Assembly: GCF_014204495.1 (NCBI RefSeq)
Contig: NZ_JACHLN010000001.1
Location: forward strand, 496,001-560,000
Origin: Sphingomonas kyeonggiensis
Lineage (GTDB): Bacteria; Pseudomonadota; Alphaproteobacteria; Sphingomonadales; Sphingomonadaceae
Direction of reading: 5' to 3'
DNA length: 64,000 bases
Positions 30,152 through 40,757 of the stretch are shown here, piece after piece. The stretch's first letter is position 1. The number at the start of each line of letters is the position of its first letter. Below the pieces are notes generated by a model that worked only from the letters and a program-made list of their open reading frames with translations, was not told where the DNA came from and did not search any database. A program made the position numbers and the translations under genes.

Positions 30152-31453
30152 TCAGGCCATCTGCGCAAGCATCGAGGTGATCGGGACGAAGGCGAAGGCG
30201 ACCGAGCTGTCCGCCACGCCGTAGGGGATGAACAGCTTGTCGCCGTGCTTGATCGCGCCGCAGGTGTAGACGACGTTGGGCACATAGCCCTCGCGGTCCT
30301 GGTCCGCCGCCGCCAGCAGCGGCTCGGCCGAGCGTGCCAGCACTTTGGACGGGTCGTTCTTGTCGAGCAAAGCCGCGCCGATCGAATATTTGCGCATCGC
30401 GCCGACGCCGTGGGTGAGGATCAGCCAGCCTTCGTCGAGCTCGATCGGCGGGCCGCAATTGCCCATCTGGACCAGCTCCCAGGGGAATTTCGGCTTGATC
30501 AGCAGCTCGCCGCCTTCCCAGGCGGTGATGTCGTCCGAGGCGTGGAGGAAGATGTTCTCGCCGTCCTGGCGCCCGAGCATCATGTAGCGGCCGTTCACCG
30601 TGCGCGGGAACAGCGCCATGCCCTTGTTGCGCGAGGCGCTGCCCGACATCGGCACGAGATCGAAGGTTCGCCAGTCGCGCGTGCGCAGCAGCTCGGACTG
30701 GATCACCGAGCCGTTATAGGCGGTGTAGGTGCCGATCCACTCTTCCTCGCCATCGTCGTGGCGGAAATGGGTGATGCGCAGATCCTCGAGCCCGTTCGAC
30801 TGGGCGCGGGTGATCGGGAAGATCACCGTGCCCGACAGGGTGGAATCGCGGTGGCGATAGACGGTGACCGGCCCCTCGGGCACATGCGCCTCGTCCTCCT
30901 CGCGCGCGTCCGCCGCTGTGGCGAAGGGCGGCTCGGGCGCCAGGGTCAGGTCGTTGCCGTCGGTGATGATGCCTTCGCGGAAGGCGACCGAGGAGATATG
31001 CCCCTCTCCCACCGCGCGCAGGCTCATCAGGATACGCAAGCTGCCCGGCGGCATGCCGGTCTGGTCATAGTGCGGCACCGCGCTGGGGTTCATCAGCGCG
31101 GCGGCGGCATAGCTGTATTCATGGCAGAAATAGGCACCGATCAGCTGGCGCTTCTCATCGCCGATCTGGCTGCCGTCGAGCCCGAGCATCCCCTCGATCT
31201 CGTCATAGCGCGTCATGAACACGCGGCGCGTCTGCCAGTGGCGCGCCTCGAAATCCTTGAGCACGATCTCGAGCTGGCTGCGCGCCTCGCCCGGCGACAT
31301 CGCCAGCACTTCGGTCACCAGCCGCTCGCTGCGGCTCGGGCCCGACCCGTTGGAGGTCCAGGCGATATGGAAAGGGCGGACCACAACACGCGAAGGATCG
31401 GCCTTCAGGCGCAGCGCATGATTGAAAATATCGAGCATCCGGCTCCCAGCCAT
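30152..31453 (-). CDS. Glycoside hydrolase family 130-like protein (glycoside phosphorylase)
   Basis: A 433-residue five-bladed beta-propeller protein of GH130 type. Family landmarks are EDLRIT (position of the catalytic Asp, usually EDPR), TYTAYNGSVIQSELLRT, KGMALFPRTVNGRYMMLGRQ, GPPIELDEGWLILTHG, and YVPNVVYTCGA near the C-terminus. GH130 enzymes phosphorolyse beta-mannosides. An additional N-terminal part (about 1-110) precedes the propeller. There is no signal peptide, so it acts in the cytoplasm. The gene sits 24 bp downstream of a glycosyltransferase stop. ATG 31438 with GGGAG upstream is an equally good start. Confidence 0.85.
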   Translation of the reverse strand: MAGSRMLDIFNHALRLKADPSRVVVRPFHIAWTSNGSGPSRSERLVTEVLAMSPGEARSQLEIVLKDFEARHWQTRRVFMTRYDEIEGMLGLDGSQIGDEKRQLIGAYFCHEYSYAAAALMNPSAVPHYDQTGMPPGSLRILMSLRAVGEGHISSVAFREGIITDGNDLTLAPEPPFATAADAREEDEAHVPEGPVTVYRHRDSTLSGTVIFPITRAQSNGLEDLRITHFRHDDGEEEWIGTYTAYNGSVIQSELLRTRDWRTFDLVPMSGSASRNKGMALFPRTVNGRYMMLGRQDGENIFLHASDDITAWEGGELLIKPKFPWELVQMGNCGPPIELDEGWLILTHGVGAMRKYSIGAALLDKNDPSKVLARSAEPLLAAADQDREGYVPNVVYTCGAIKHGDKLFIPYGVADSSVAFAFVPITSMLAQMA

Positions 31454-31477
31454 TGTCCCCGCACCGGCGCGAAATCG

Positions 31478-33739
31478 TTACGCGACGGCGGCTCGCAACG
31501 GTGTTGCCATGTTTTCGGTCGCTTTTGAAAGAGCCGAAATCGCGCAATTCGCCAGCTGGAGTGCCAGAATCGACTCGGCGCCCTGATTCCGGTTCAAGCC
31601 GTGCGGCATCAGCCCGTCGAAACAGCCGCCATCCTGGGCGCTGGCGAGCGGCAACTCCAGATCATTGGCGCCGAGATACCAGCGATAGGCGCGCACCGCT
31701 TCCTCGACCCAGCGATTCTCGCCGGTAGCCTCATGCGCGGCGACACAGGCCTCAACCGTCGCCTGCGCCTCGAGCGGCTGCTGGTCGAACTGCATCGGCG
31801 CGGCATAGGCGCGGCCGAAACTCTCGGTGCCGACGGCGCGGAAGCGTCCCTCGGGCGAGGTCTGCTGGGCGACGATCCATTCGAGCGTCTCCAGCCCGAC
31901 GCTGGTGAACTCGCTGCGCCCCAGCGCCACGCCGGCGCGCAGCAGCGCCTCGGGCAGGCGGGCATTGTCATAGGCCAGGACGATCTCGAACCAGCTCCAT
32001 TCCGGACGACGATTGCCGTCGAGCAGCTCGATCAGCTCCGCGCCGAAGCGAGTGAGGATCTCGCGGCTGCGGGCGTGGCCCGGATGCGCATCGAGCATCG
32101 CGGCGGCCCCCAGCATCGCAAAGGCGCGGGCGCGCGGGCTGCCCAGCTCGAGGGCGATGCCGGCCGTGGTATCGAACAGCGCCGAGGCCCAGTCGCGATG
32201 CTTCTGCGCCCTGGCATCGCGCGCGGTGACGCCAAGCGACCAGAGCGCGCGGCCGTTCGAATCCTCGGAGCCGACATCCTCGCACCAGGTGCGATCGAAG
32301 TTCATGAAGTTGCGGAAGCGCCGGAGATCCTCGTTCCAGGCATATTGGACGAAGGCGGCATAGACGCTGGTCCATTTGTCGCGCAGCGTCTCGTCGATAT
32401 CGTCGATCTTCGACATCAGGATCAGCGCGCGGGCATTATCGTCGATGCAATAGCCATGGCGGCGATCGGGCACCGAATAGATCGAATGCTGGAGCATGCC
32501 GGTGGCGTCGCTCATCCGCTCCACCGCGGCGATATCGGGCTTGAGCGGACGCAGCTCCTGCTTCGCCCGGCCGACCCGGCGCGGGCGCGCGGCGACGATC
32601 CGGACCAGCGCATCCATCGCGGTTTCGGCAAGGCGCGGCCACAGCATCGTGCGGCCGCGGGCATAGGCGCGCTCGGCCAGCGCCATGCGCGCCGGCTTGT
32701 CGGCGAGCAGGCGGCTGATCTCGCGGGCGAAGGCATCGCTGTCGCCGAAGCCGACCAGCACGCCGTGATCGTCGGCAAGGATTTCGGTGGCGTGGATATA
32801 GGGAGTGGAGACCACCGGCTTGCCGACCGCGACCGCATAGGAAAGCGTGCCCGAGGTGATCTGCGCGGGATTGGGATAGGGCGTCGCATAGACGTCCGCC
32901 GCCTGGAGATAATCGAGCAGTTCGTCCTGCTCGACGAACCCGTCGACAAAGGCGACATGGTCGGCGACGCCCAGTTCGGCGGTGAGCGCCTTCAACCGGT
33001 CGCGATAGGCTTCGCCTTCATGCGCGACGAGATTGGGATGGGTGGCGCCGAGGATCACATAGAGCGAATCGGGCCGCGCCCTGGCGATCGCCGGCATCGC
33101 GCCGATCATCGTCTCGATGCCCTTGCTCGGCGCGAGCAGGCCGAAGGTGAGGATCACTTCGCGGCCCTGCCAGCCGAAGCGCGGCTTGAACGCCTGCGGA
33201 TCGGCGAACGGGCGATCGGGCACGCCGTGCGGGATCATCGCGACCTTGCGATCGTCGACGCCGTGGACGCGCTTGAGGATCTCGCGGCCCTTCTCGGCCA
33301 TCACGATCACCTGCGAGGCGCGGCGCAGCAGCGCATCCATCACGCGGCGCTGATCGGCATTGGGGTTTTCGAGCACGGTGTGCAGCGTGGCGATCACCGG
33401 TATCGACAGGCGATCGAGCAGCGCGATCAGATACTCGCCGGCGGGGCCGCCATAGATGCCATATTCATGCTGGACCCAGAGCGCCTGGGCGCCCGACGCC
33501 TCGATCACCCGGGCGGCGCCGAGATAGGCGGCGCGGTCCTGCTCGGGGATCGAGGCGGTCACGGCATCGGGATAGTCATAGCGCCCGGGATGATCGTCCA
33601 TCGCATAGACGTCGACCTTGAGGTCCGGGAAACGCTGCCGGAGCGCGGCATAGGTATCGGTGGTGTAGGTCGCGAGTCCGCATTTGCGCGGCAGGAAGTT
33701 ACCGATCAGCGCGATGTGCTGGATATTCGGGGCTTTCAT
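31478..33739 (-). CDS. GT4 glycosyltransferase with a C-terminal helical domain
   Basis: A 753-residue two-domain protein. Residues about 1-380 are a GT-B glycosyltransferase of family 4 (GNFLPRKCGLATYTTDTYAAL at the start, LWVQHEYGIYGG, LTFGLLAPSKGIETMI, and the E-containing PYIHATEILADD). Residues about 400-750 form an all-helical, alpha/alpha-toroid-like domain (HGYCIDDNARALILM, EWSWFEIVLAYDNARLPEALL) resembling glycoside hydrolases. The pair with the GH130 gene suggests a cytoplasmic mannoside synthesis/turnover module; substrate and direction are unknown. I chose the ATG at 33739 (MKAPN). Confidence 0.85.
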   Translation of the reverse strand: MKAPNIQHIALIGNFLPRKCGLATYTTDTYAALRQRFPDLKVDVYAMDDHPGRYDYPDAVTASIPEQDRAAYLGAARVIEASGAQALWVQHEYGIYGGPAGEYLIALLDRLSIPVIATLHTVLENPNADQRRVMDALLRRASQVIVMAEKGREILKRVHGVDDRKVAMIPHGVPDRPFADPQAFKPRFGWQGREVILTFGLLAPSKGIETMIGAMPAIARARPDSLYVILGATHPNLVAHEGEAYRDRLKALTAELGVADHVAFVDGFVEQDELLDYLQAADVYATPYPNPAQITSGTLSYAVAVGKPVVSTPYIHATEILADDHGVLVGFGDSDAFAREISRLLADKPARMALAERAYARGRTMLWPRLAETAMDALVRIVAARPRRVGRAKQELRPLKPDIAAVERMSDATGMLQHSIYSVPDRRHGYCIDDNARALILMSKIDDIDETLRDKWTSVYAAFVQYAWNEDLRRFRNFMNFDRTWCEDVGSEDSNGRALWSLGVTARDARAQKHRDWASALFDTTAGIALELGSPRARAFAMLGAAAMLDAHPGHARSREILTRFGAELIELLDGNRRPEWSWFEIVLAYDNARLPEALLRAGVALGRSEFTSVGLETLEWIVAQQTSPEGRFRAVGTESFGRAYAAPMQFDQQPLEAQATVEACVAAHEATGENRWVEEAVRAYRWYLGANDLELPLASAQDGGCFDGLMPHGLNRNQGAESILALQLANCAISALSKATENMATPLRAAVA

Positions 33740-33831
33740 GCGCCGATCTTTCCTTTCGCTGCCGCAAACCAAGTTGCGTGGGTTACTCCGCTCGCCTCTC
33801 CAAACTCACTGATTTCAATAAGGTTTCATCA

Positions 33832-33846
33832 TGCTGCAATGCAGCA
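33832..33846. promoter_or_regulatory. Perfect palindrome upstream of the GT4 gene
   Basis: TGCTGCA-A-TGCAGCA, 93 bp upstream of the GT4 start. The core CTGC-N3-GCAG resembles the site reported for PhaR-type regulators of polyhydroxyalkanoate genes, so it may tie the GT4/GH130 operon to carbon storage. That link is inference. Confidence 0.4.
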
Positions 33847-33882
33847 CAATACGACTATCAAGTCGTCTTGTAAATCTGGCGT

Positions 33883-34338
33883 TCAGCCGCGACCGCGATA
33901 GCCCGGCACCCCCTGCTCGGGTACCCAGACACCTTCCGGCGGCGTGCCGGACTGCCAGAAAACATCGATCGGAATACCACCGCGGGGATACCAGTACCCG
34001 CCGATCCTGAGCCATTCCGGTTTCATCTCGTCGAACAGGCGCTGGCCGATGCCGACGGTGCAATCCTCATGGAAGGCGCCGTGGTTGCGGAACGATCCGA
34101 GGAACAGCTTGAGCGACTTGGATTCGACGATCGTGTCGCCGGGCACATAGTCGATCACCAGATGCGCGAAATCGGGCGCGCCGGTGATCGGGCAGAGCGA
34201 GGTGAACTCGGGTGCCGCGAAGCGGATGAGATAGCGGGTGCCCTTGCGCGGGTTGGGCACATAATCGAGCTCGGCCTCTTCCGGGGTGGCGGGGAGAGTC
34301 GAGGTTTTTCCGAGATGCTTGGCGTCCATCCAGGCCAT
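33883..34338 (-). CDS. queF: NADPH-dependent 7-cyano-7-deazaguanine reductase QueF (type I)
   Basis: A 151-residue enzyme that reduces preQ0 to preQ1 in queuosine synthesis. The catalytic Cys49 is in [11 protein letters not shown] with Asp56, and the family motif [20 protein letters not shown] follows. Single-domain length matches type I QueF. It faces the sulfurtransferase gene with 45 bp between starts. No preQ1 riboswitch is visible in that short gap. Confidence 0.96.
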   Translation of the reverse strand: MAWMDAKHLGKTSTLPATPEEAELDYVPNPRKGTRYLIRFAAPEFTSLCPITGAPDFAHLVIDYVPGDTIVESKSLKLFLGSFRNHGAFHEDCTVGIGQRLFDEMKPEWLRIGGYWYPRGGIPIDVFWQSGTPPEGVWVPEQGVPGYRGRG

Positions 34339-34383
34339 GTAGGCGTTTGCGCGCCGCTTTGCATCCTCCTAGGACATCCCGCC

Positions 34384-35208
34384 ATGGATAGCCTCGTAAC
34401 GACCGAATGGCTGGCCCGGGCCGACAATGTGCTGGTGCTGGACGCGACCTATACCTCGACGATCCCCGGATCGCCGCCGCGCGATCCCCGCGCGGAGTTC
34501 GAGGCCGAGCATATCGCCGGTGCGCGCTTCCTCGATCTCGATACGCTGATCGACGAGACCAGCCCGCTGCCCTCGACCGTGCCGACCGTCGCCAAGATCG
34601 CCGAGCGGCTGCGCGCCCTAGGCGCGGATACCGAGACGCAGATCGTGCTGTACGACAATGGCCCGCACCATACCTCGTGCCGGGCCTGGTGGGTGCTGCG
34701 GCTCGCCGGCGTCGATGTCGCGCTGCTCGATGGCGGCATGGCCAAATGGAAGGCCGAGGGGCGAATCTGCGAGGAAGGCCTGCCATGGACCGAGCCGGGC
34801 GGCTTCGAGGTCCGCCCGCCGCGTTCGCGGGTCCGCACGCTCGACGAGATGAAGGCCGAGACCGGGCAGGTCGCCGATGCCCGCTCGGCGGCGCGCTTCA
34901 CCGGCGACGAAGCGGATCCGCGCGCCGAAGTGGCGGCGGGGCATATCCCGGGGTCGCGCAACGTGCCCTATCCCAAGTTCTTCAACGCCGACGGCACTTG
35001 GAAGACGCCCGAGCATATCCGCGCGGTGTTCGAGGAGCATGGCATCGACCTGGGCCAGCCGCTGGTGACCACCTGCGGGTCGGGGATCACCGCGGCGATC
35101 CTGGCGTTCGGCGCGCACCTGCTCGACAACGAAGCCGCACTTTATGACGGCAGCTGGACCGAATGGGGTAGCCGTCCCGAGACCGCCAAGGCATTGGGCC
35201 CGGCATGA
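34384..35208 (+). CDS. sseA: 3-mercaptopyruvate/thiosulfate sulfurtransferase
   Basis: A 274-residue tandem rhodanese. The N-terminal inactive domain has LDATYTS and IVLYDNGPHHTSCRAWWVLR. The C-terminal active domain has VADARSAARFTG and the catalytic Cys near 232 in CGSGITAAI; the CGSG(I/V)TA loop marks the mercaptopyruvate-type enzymes. It transfers sulfur to thiols or cyanide. The stop overlaps the metC start (ATGA), placing it in a sulfur-amino-acid operon. Confidence 0.92.
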   Translation: MDSLVTTEWLARADNVLVLDATYTSTIPGSPPRDPRAEFEAEHIAGARFLDLDTLIDETSPLPSTVPTVAKIAERLRALGADTETQIVLYDNGPHHTSCRAWWVLRLAGVDVALLDGGMAKWKAEGRICEEGLPWTEPGGFEVRPPRSRVRTLDEMKAETGQVADARSAARFTGDEADPRAEVAAGHIPGSRNVPYPKFFNADGTWKTPEHIRAVFEEHGIDLGQPLVTTCGSGITAAILAFGAHLLDNEAALYDGSWTEWGSRPETAKALGPA

Positions 35209-36392
35209 GCAGCGAAAAGCACGACAAGACCAAGGTCGTTTCCGCCGGGCGGCGCAAGGAATGGACGCAGGGCATCGTCAACCCGCCGGTGTGGCGCGCG
35301 TCGACGATCCTCTATGACGATGTCGCGCATCTGCGGGCGAGCGGTGCCCGAGACACGCATCACCGGCTGTTCTACGGCCGGCGCGGGACGCCGACCCAAT
35401 GGTCGCTGGCCGACGCGCTGACCGAGCTGGAGCCGGGCGCCGAGGCCACCCTGCTCTATCCGTCGGGCGTGGCGGCGATCGTCTCGACGCTGCTCGCGCT
35501 GCTCTCGCCGGGCGATCACCTGCTGGTGCCCGACAGCGCCTATGACCCCACCCGCAACTTCGCCAACGGGCTGCTCAGGCGGATCGGGGTGGAGACGACC
35601 TATTACGACCCGCTGATCGGCGAGGGCATCGCGACGCTGTGTCGCGAGAATACCAAGGTGATCCTGCTCGAGAGCCCGGGCAGCCTGACCTTCGAGGTGC
35701 AGGACGTGCCGGCGATCGTCGCGGTGGCGAAGGATCGCGGGATCGCGACGGTGCTCGACAATACCTGGGCGACGCCCCTGCTGTTCCCGGCAATCGCGCT
35801 GGGCGTCGACTATACGATCCTGGCCGCGACCAAATATGTCGTCGGCCATTCCGACGTGATGCTGGGGTCGGTCACCGCGACGCAGGGCAGGTACCAGGCG
35901 CTGCGCGACACGACCTACCAGCTGGGCCAGACCGCGAGCCCGGACGATGCCTGGCTTGGCGCGCGCGGCCTCAGGACCATGGCGATCCGGCTCGAGCAGC
36001 ATGGCCGCGCCGCGCTGCAGATCGCCGAGTGGCTCAAGACCCGGCCCGAAGTGGCGCGGGTGCTCCACCCGGCGTTGCCCGATTGCCCGGGGCACGAGAT
36101 CTTCCTGCGCGATTTCCGGGGCGCGTCGGGGCTGTTCTCCTTCGTGCTGGACGGCGGCGGCGAGAAGGAGCGCGCGGCACTGATCGACACGCTCGAGCAT
36201 TTCGGCATCGGCTACAGCTGGGGCGGCTATGAGAGCCTGGCGCTGCCGGTGGACCCGCAGCGCTTCCGCACCACGACCGAGTGGAAGGCCGAGGGACCGG
36301 TGGTCCGGCTGCAGATCGGGCTCGAGGATCCGGACGACCTGATCGCCGACCTCGACCGCGGCCTCGCGGCATTCCGGGCGGCGCGCGGATGA
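35205..36392 (+). CDS. metC: Cystathionine beta-lyase
   Basis: A 395-residue Cys/Met-metabolism PLP enzyme that cleaves cystathionine to homocysteine, pyruvate and ammonia. Features are YGRRGTPTQWSLADAL, LYPSGVAAI, LESPGSLTFEVQD, DNTWATPLLF, and the Schiff-base Lys near 209 in AATKYVVGHSD. The C-terminal IGYSWGGYESL distinguishes the MetC type. It is coupled to sseA (ATGA) and to the channel gene (ATGA). Confidence 0.94.
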   Translation: MSSEKHDKTKVVSAGRRKEWTQGIVNPPVWRASTILYDDVAHLRASGARDTHHRLFYGRRGTPTQWSLADALTELEPGAEATLLYPSGVAAIVSTLLALLSPGDHLLVPDSAYDPTRNFANGLLRRIGVETTYYDPLIGEGIATLCRENTKVILLESPGSLTFEVQDVPAIVAVAKDRGIATVLDNTWATPLLFPAIALGVDYTILAATKYVVGHSDVMLGSVTATQGRYQALRDTTYQLGQTASPDDAWLGARGLRTMAIRLEQHGRAALQIAEWLKTRPEVARVLHPALPDCPGHEIFLRDFRGASGLFSFVLDGGGEKERAALIDTLEHFGIGYSWGGYESLALPVDPQRFRTTTEWKAEGPVVRLQIGLEDPDDLIADLDRGLAAFRAARG

Positions 36393-37660
36393 TGCAGCGC
36401 TTCGGCGACTGGCTGGCGGGGCACAATCTGCCCTCGCCACCCGAGCTCACCGAAGCGGGGGTCGCCGTCGGCCTGGTCGTCGCGGCGCTCGGGCTGGGCT
36501 GGATCGCCGGGCGCAGGATCGGGCCGCGGATCGCCGAATACTGGTCGCGCGACGCCGATCACGGGCCGTTGTTCAGCGGGCGGATCTGCGAGGTGCTGCG
36601 CTACGGCGTCGCCACGCTGCTGCTGGGCATCGTCCTGGCCGGCTGGGCCTGGCATCCGCTCGCGGCGCTGGGGCTGGGGCTGGCCACCGGGACGACCGCG
36701 GCGATGTTCGCGGTGGCGGTGCTGCGCGGACTCCACATGCCGCGCTCGGTCGCCTGGACCGCAGCCGCGATCGCCTTTGCCGCGATCTTCAGCCACGCGA
36801 TCGGCGGGTTCGCCGCGACGCGCGAGACGCTGGAGCGGGTGGGCATCGACATCGGCACGCGGCGGCTGACGCTGCTCTCGCTGCTCAGCATCGGGGTGAC
36901 CGTGCTGACCCTGTTCGCCGGCGTGCGGCTGTTCAACCGCATCCTCACCCAGTGGATCGCCGGCGCGCGCGGCTTCGACCCGACCCAGAAGCTGCTGTTC
37001 CAGAAACTGGCGGCGATCGCGGCGGTGGTGATCGCCTTCTTCGTCGGCATCGACCTGCTCGGCATCGACCTGACCGCCTTCGCGGTCTTCTCCGGCGCCT
37101 TCGGCCTGGCGATAGGCTTCGGGCTGCAGAAGACGATCGGCAATCTGATCGCCGGGATCATCCTGCTGATGGACCGCTCGATCAAGCCGGGCGACGTGAT
37201 CGTGGTGGGCGACAGCTTCGGCTGGGTGAACAAGATCGGCGTGCGTGCGGTCAGCGTAGTCACCCGCGACGGCAAGGAGCATCTGATCCCGAACGAGATC
37301 CTGATGACCCAGGAAGTGGAGAACTGGTCGTACACCGACCGCAACGTCCGCGTCCGCATCCCGGTGACCGTCTCCTATGACTGCGACCTCAAGCTCGCCC
37401 AGGAGCTGATGCTGCGCGCGGCGAAGGAAAGCCCGCGCGCGCTCAACGACCCGCCGACCAATGTCCGCCTCTCCGCCTTCGGCGAGAATGGCGTGGAGCA
37501 CGAGATCCTCACCTGGATCAGCGACCCCGAGAGCGGCGTCGGCAATGTGAAGAGCGACGTGCTCAATCGGCTCTGGGCGATGTTCAAGGAGCACGGCATC
37601 GCGCTTGCCTTGCCCCAGCGCGAGGTGCGGCTGCTCGGGCGCGACGAGAAGCAACCTTAG
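36389..37660 (+). CDS. MscS-family mechanosensitive channel
   Basis: A 423-residue membrane protein with about five N-terminal helices, the pore-lining helix of MscS type (FAVFSGAFGLAIGFGLQKTI), then the beta domain (IKPGDVIVVGDSFGWV, LIPNEILMTQEVENWSY). The C-terminal domain is mixed alpha/beta. It starts at the ATGATG overlapping the metC stop. Members release solutes on hypoosmotic shock; the reason for linkage to metC is unclear. Confidence 0.92.
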   Translation: MMQRFGDWLAGHNLPSPPELTEAGVAVGLVVAALGLGWIAGRRIGPRIAEYWSRDADHGPLFSGRICEVLRYGVATLLLGIVLAGWAWHPLAALGLGLATGTTAAMFAVAVLRGLHMPRSVAWTAAAIAFAAIFSHAIGGFAATRETLERVGIDIGTRRLTLLSLLSIGVTVLTLFAGVRLFNRILTQWIAGARGFDPTQKLLFQKLAAIAAVVIAFFVGIDLLGIDLTAFAVFSGAFGLAIGFGLQKTIGNLIAGIILLMDRSIKPGDVIVVGDSFGWVNKIGVRAVSVVTRDGKEHLIPNEILMTQEVENWSYTDRNVRVRIPVTVSYDCDLKLAQELMLRAAKESPRALNDPPTNVRLSAFGENGVEHEILTWISDPESGVGNVKSDVLNRLWAMFKEHGIALALPQREVRLLGRDEKQP

Positions 37661-37700
37661 GCCATTGCCCTGGACGGGGGGCCGCCCCTATCTTGCCCGC

Positions 37701-38840
<1,140 letters not shown>

Positions 38841-38862
38841 AGGCTAACGGCTCCCCCAAGCT

Positions 38863-38886
38863 GATCCCCGGCCTTCGCCGGGGAGC
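38863..38886. repeat. Half REPIN/REP element
   Basis: A single GATCCCCGG...CCGGGGAGC hairpin arm containing CCCCGGCCTTCGCCGGGG, the same core as the arms at 30018-30117. It lies between the convergent FemAB-like and membrane-protein genes, where it can also fold as a terminator-like stem. Confidence 0.65.
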
Positions 38887-38910
38887 TAAGGTGGCTGAAT
38901 GCCGTATGCC

Positions 38911-40692
38911 CTAGTGTTTTGGCTTCTTGTGCTTCGCCGCCTTGTGGGTCGGGCTGGGCGACGGCGTCGGCTCGGGAGTCGGCACCGGCGATTCGATCGG
39001 CTCGGGCACCGGGCTCGCCTCGGGATCGGGGAGACGGCTTTCGCCGCCATGGCCTTCGCGCAGGATGATGTCGCGTTCCCAGCGCGGCACCGGCAGCTCG
39101 CCGGGCTTGATCACCGGCGCGGGCACCGAATGATCGATCTTGAACAGCGCGCTGGCGCCGTCGCGCCATAGCGGGATCAGGCCCTGCTCGAAGCGTGGAT
39201 CATAGTTCGGCGTCTCGATCATCCAGACATAGTCGAACGCATCGCGCGGGAAGCGGGCAAGCGCCCAGGCGACCGGGCGCCAATATTCGCGCGGGCACTG
39301 CACGTCGGTGACGATCTGCGAGGGATCATGGGCGAAGCGCTTGGCCGCTTCGTAGCGCACGGTGAGCAGCTGGCCGCCGGCCATCGACCATTGGTCGTTG
39401 GTGTAGGCGAGCTTGCGCTCCAGCGCGAGCGCGGGGACGTGCTGGAGGCGGGTCTGCTTCCACTCGTAGCGGCAGGTCTCGCCGACAAAGGTGATCAGGC
39501 GAGCGCCCTGCGGCAGATGCTCGAGCGCCTTCAGTTCGCGATCATAGGTGCCGCTGTAGAGCAGGAAGCTCCAGGTCGTCGCACCGATGCGGACGCAGAA
39601 GAACGCCATGCCGAGCGCCGCGACGGTGGCGGCGCCGCGGATCGACAGGCCGGGCTTGGGCCGGATCGCAAGGATGCCGACCGCCAGCAGGAACGGCACC
39701 AGGCGCATGTCCGCATAGGCCGAGCCGAACACGACGCGCGGCAGCAGCGCATAGACCAGGGTCAGGAAGATCGCCGACAGCGCCAGGTTGCGCGAATACT
39801 GGATGTTCGGATCGCGCACCGCCTTGAACAGCAGCAGGAACAGCACGCCGACCGAAGCGAGGTCGAACAGCTGCCAGCGATCGCGGAAGACCTGGGTGAT
39901 CCAGAGCATCTTCGCGCGCCAGTTGAACATGTCGAAGGTCTGGCCGGTGACATGGCCGCCCGAGCGCCATGCCACCATCAGGATCGCGGGCGGCACCAGC
40001 ACGAGGCACTGCAGGCCCGCGAAGAAGCAGGGCAGGATCCAGCCGCCGACGATATCCTTGTACCAGGGCAGCCCCGGATCGCGGCGCAGATCATGCTGGC
40101 GGATCAGCTCCGCCGAGAAGGCCAGCACGCCGAGCAGGCCCCAGCCATAGGTATGGCAGACCCAGATCAGCACCGAGATCGGCAGGAACACCATGGTGCG
40201 GAAGGCGAACTTGCCGAGCCGCGCCAGCCGCAGCCACCAGCCGAAGGCGAGCAGCGCGAATGCCATCGACAGCGCGAAATTGACGAAGCCGAAATGGAAG
40301 GGGAAGGCATAGGCGAGCGGCAGCGCGAACAAGGCGGTGGCCGGGATCCGACCATGCACTTCGCGCGCGATCCACAATATGCCCGCCACGGTCATCGCCG
40401 GAATCGCGACGACGATGATCTTCACCGCCAGCTCGAGCCCGAAGACATAATGGAGCGGGATGACCAGCAGGTCGACGCCCAGATTGCCCATCAGGCTCCA
40501 GCGGAAGTCGTACCACTCCTGGAGGAAGGGATATTGGTCATAGGTGAACTGGACACGGTAGCGCCCCATATGACCCGGCAGATCGACCAGCGGAGGGATG
40601 GTCGGCCAGATCAGCGGAATAATGGCTATGAAGGTGCAGAGCGCCACGAACCATCGTGTCTGCCACCATTGCAACGCGTCGCCCCTGTCCAT
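38911..40692 (-). CDS. Large polytopic membrane protein of unknown function, paralogue 1
   Basis: A 593-residue protein with about ten to eleven membrane helices up to about residue 375, then a soluble domain (about 380-540) and a Pro/Glu/Ser-rich tail ending in Lys-rich HKAAKHKKPKH. A DLPGHMGRYR motif follows the first helix near 37-46, and FGSAYADMRLVPF recurs in the paralogue. This resembles the GT-C/ArnT-like layout (short acidic motif in the first extracytoplasmic loop plus a C-terminal globular domain), but I see no proven catalytic residue. It is a tandem duplicate of the gene upstream, 65 bp away. Confidence 0.8.
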   Translation of the reverse strand: MDRGDALQWWQTRWFVALCTFIAIIPLIWPTIPPLVDLPGHMGRYRVQFTYDQYPFLQEWYDFRWSLMGNLGVDLLVIPLHYVFGLELAVKIIVVAIPAMTVAGILWIAREVHGRIPATALFALPLAYAFPFHFGFVNFALSMAFALLAFGWWLRLARLGKFAFRTMVFLPISVLIWVCHTYGWGLLGVLAFSAELIRQHDLRRDPGLPWYKDIVGGWILPCFFAGLQCLVLVPPAILMVAWRSGGHVTGQTFDMFNWRAKMLWITQVFRDRWQLFDLASVGVLFLLLFKAVRDPNIQYSRNLALSAIFLTLVYALLPRVVFGSAYADMRLVPFLLAVGILAIRPKPGLSIRGAATVAALGMAFFCVRIGATTWSFLLYSGTYDRELKALEHLPQGARLITFVGETCRYEWKQTRLQHVPALALERKLAYTNDQWSMAGGQLLTVRYEAAKRFAHDPSQIVTDVQCPREYWRPVAWALARFPRDAFDYVWMIETPNYDPRFEQGLIPLWRDGASALFKIDHSVPAPVIKPGELPVPRWERDIILREGHGGESRLPDPEASPVPEPIESPVPTPEPTPSPSPTHKAAKHKKPKH

Positions 40693-40757
40693 CGTGGCTC
40701 TTTAGGCCGAGCATGGCCGTGCCTACAAGCCAGTCTTGTCCATGAATCCGATGGGAA

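Noticed and set aside
31601..33901. A 766-codon plus-strand open frame over the GT4 gene
   Set aside because: The minus-strand protein has clear GT4 motifs; the plus-strand product is low in recognisable structure and shows the Arg/Gly/Asp bias of a shadow frame.
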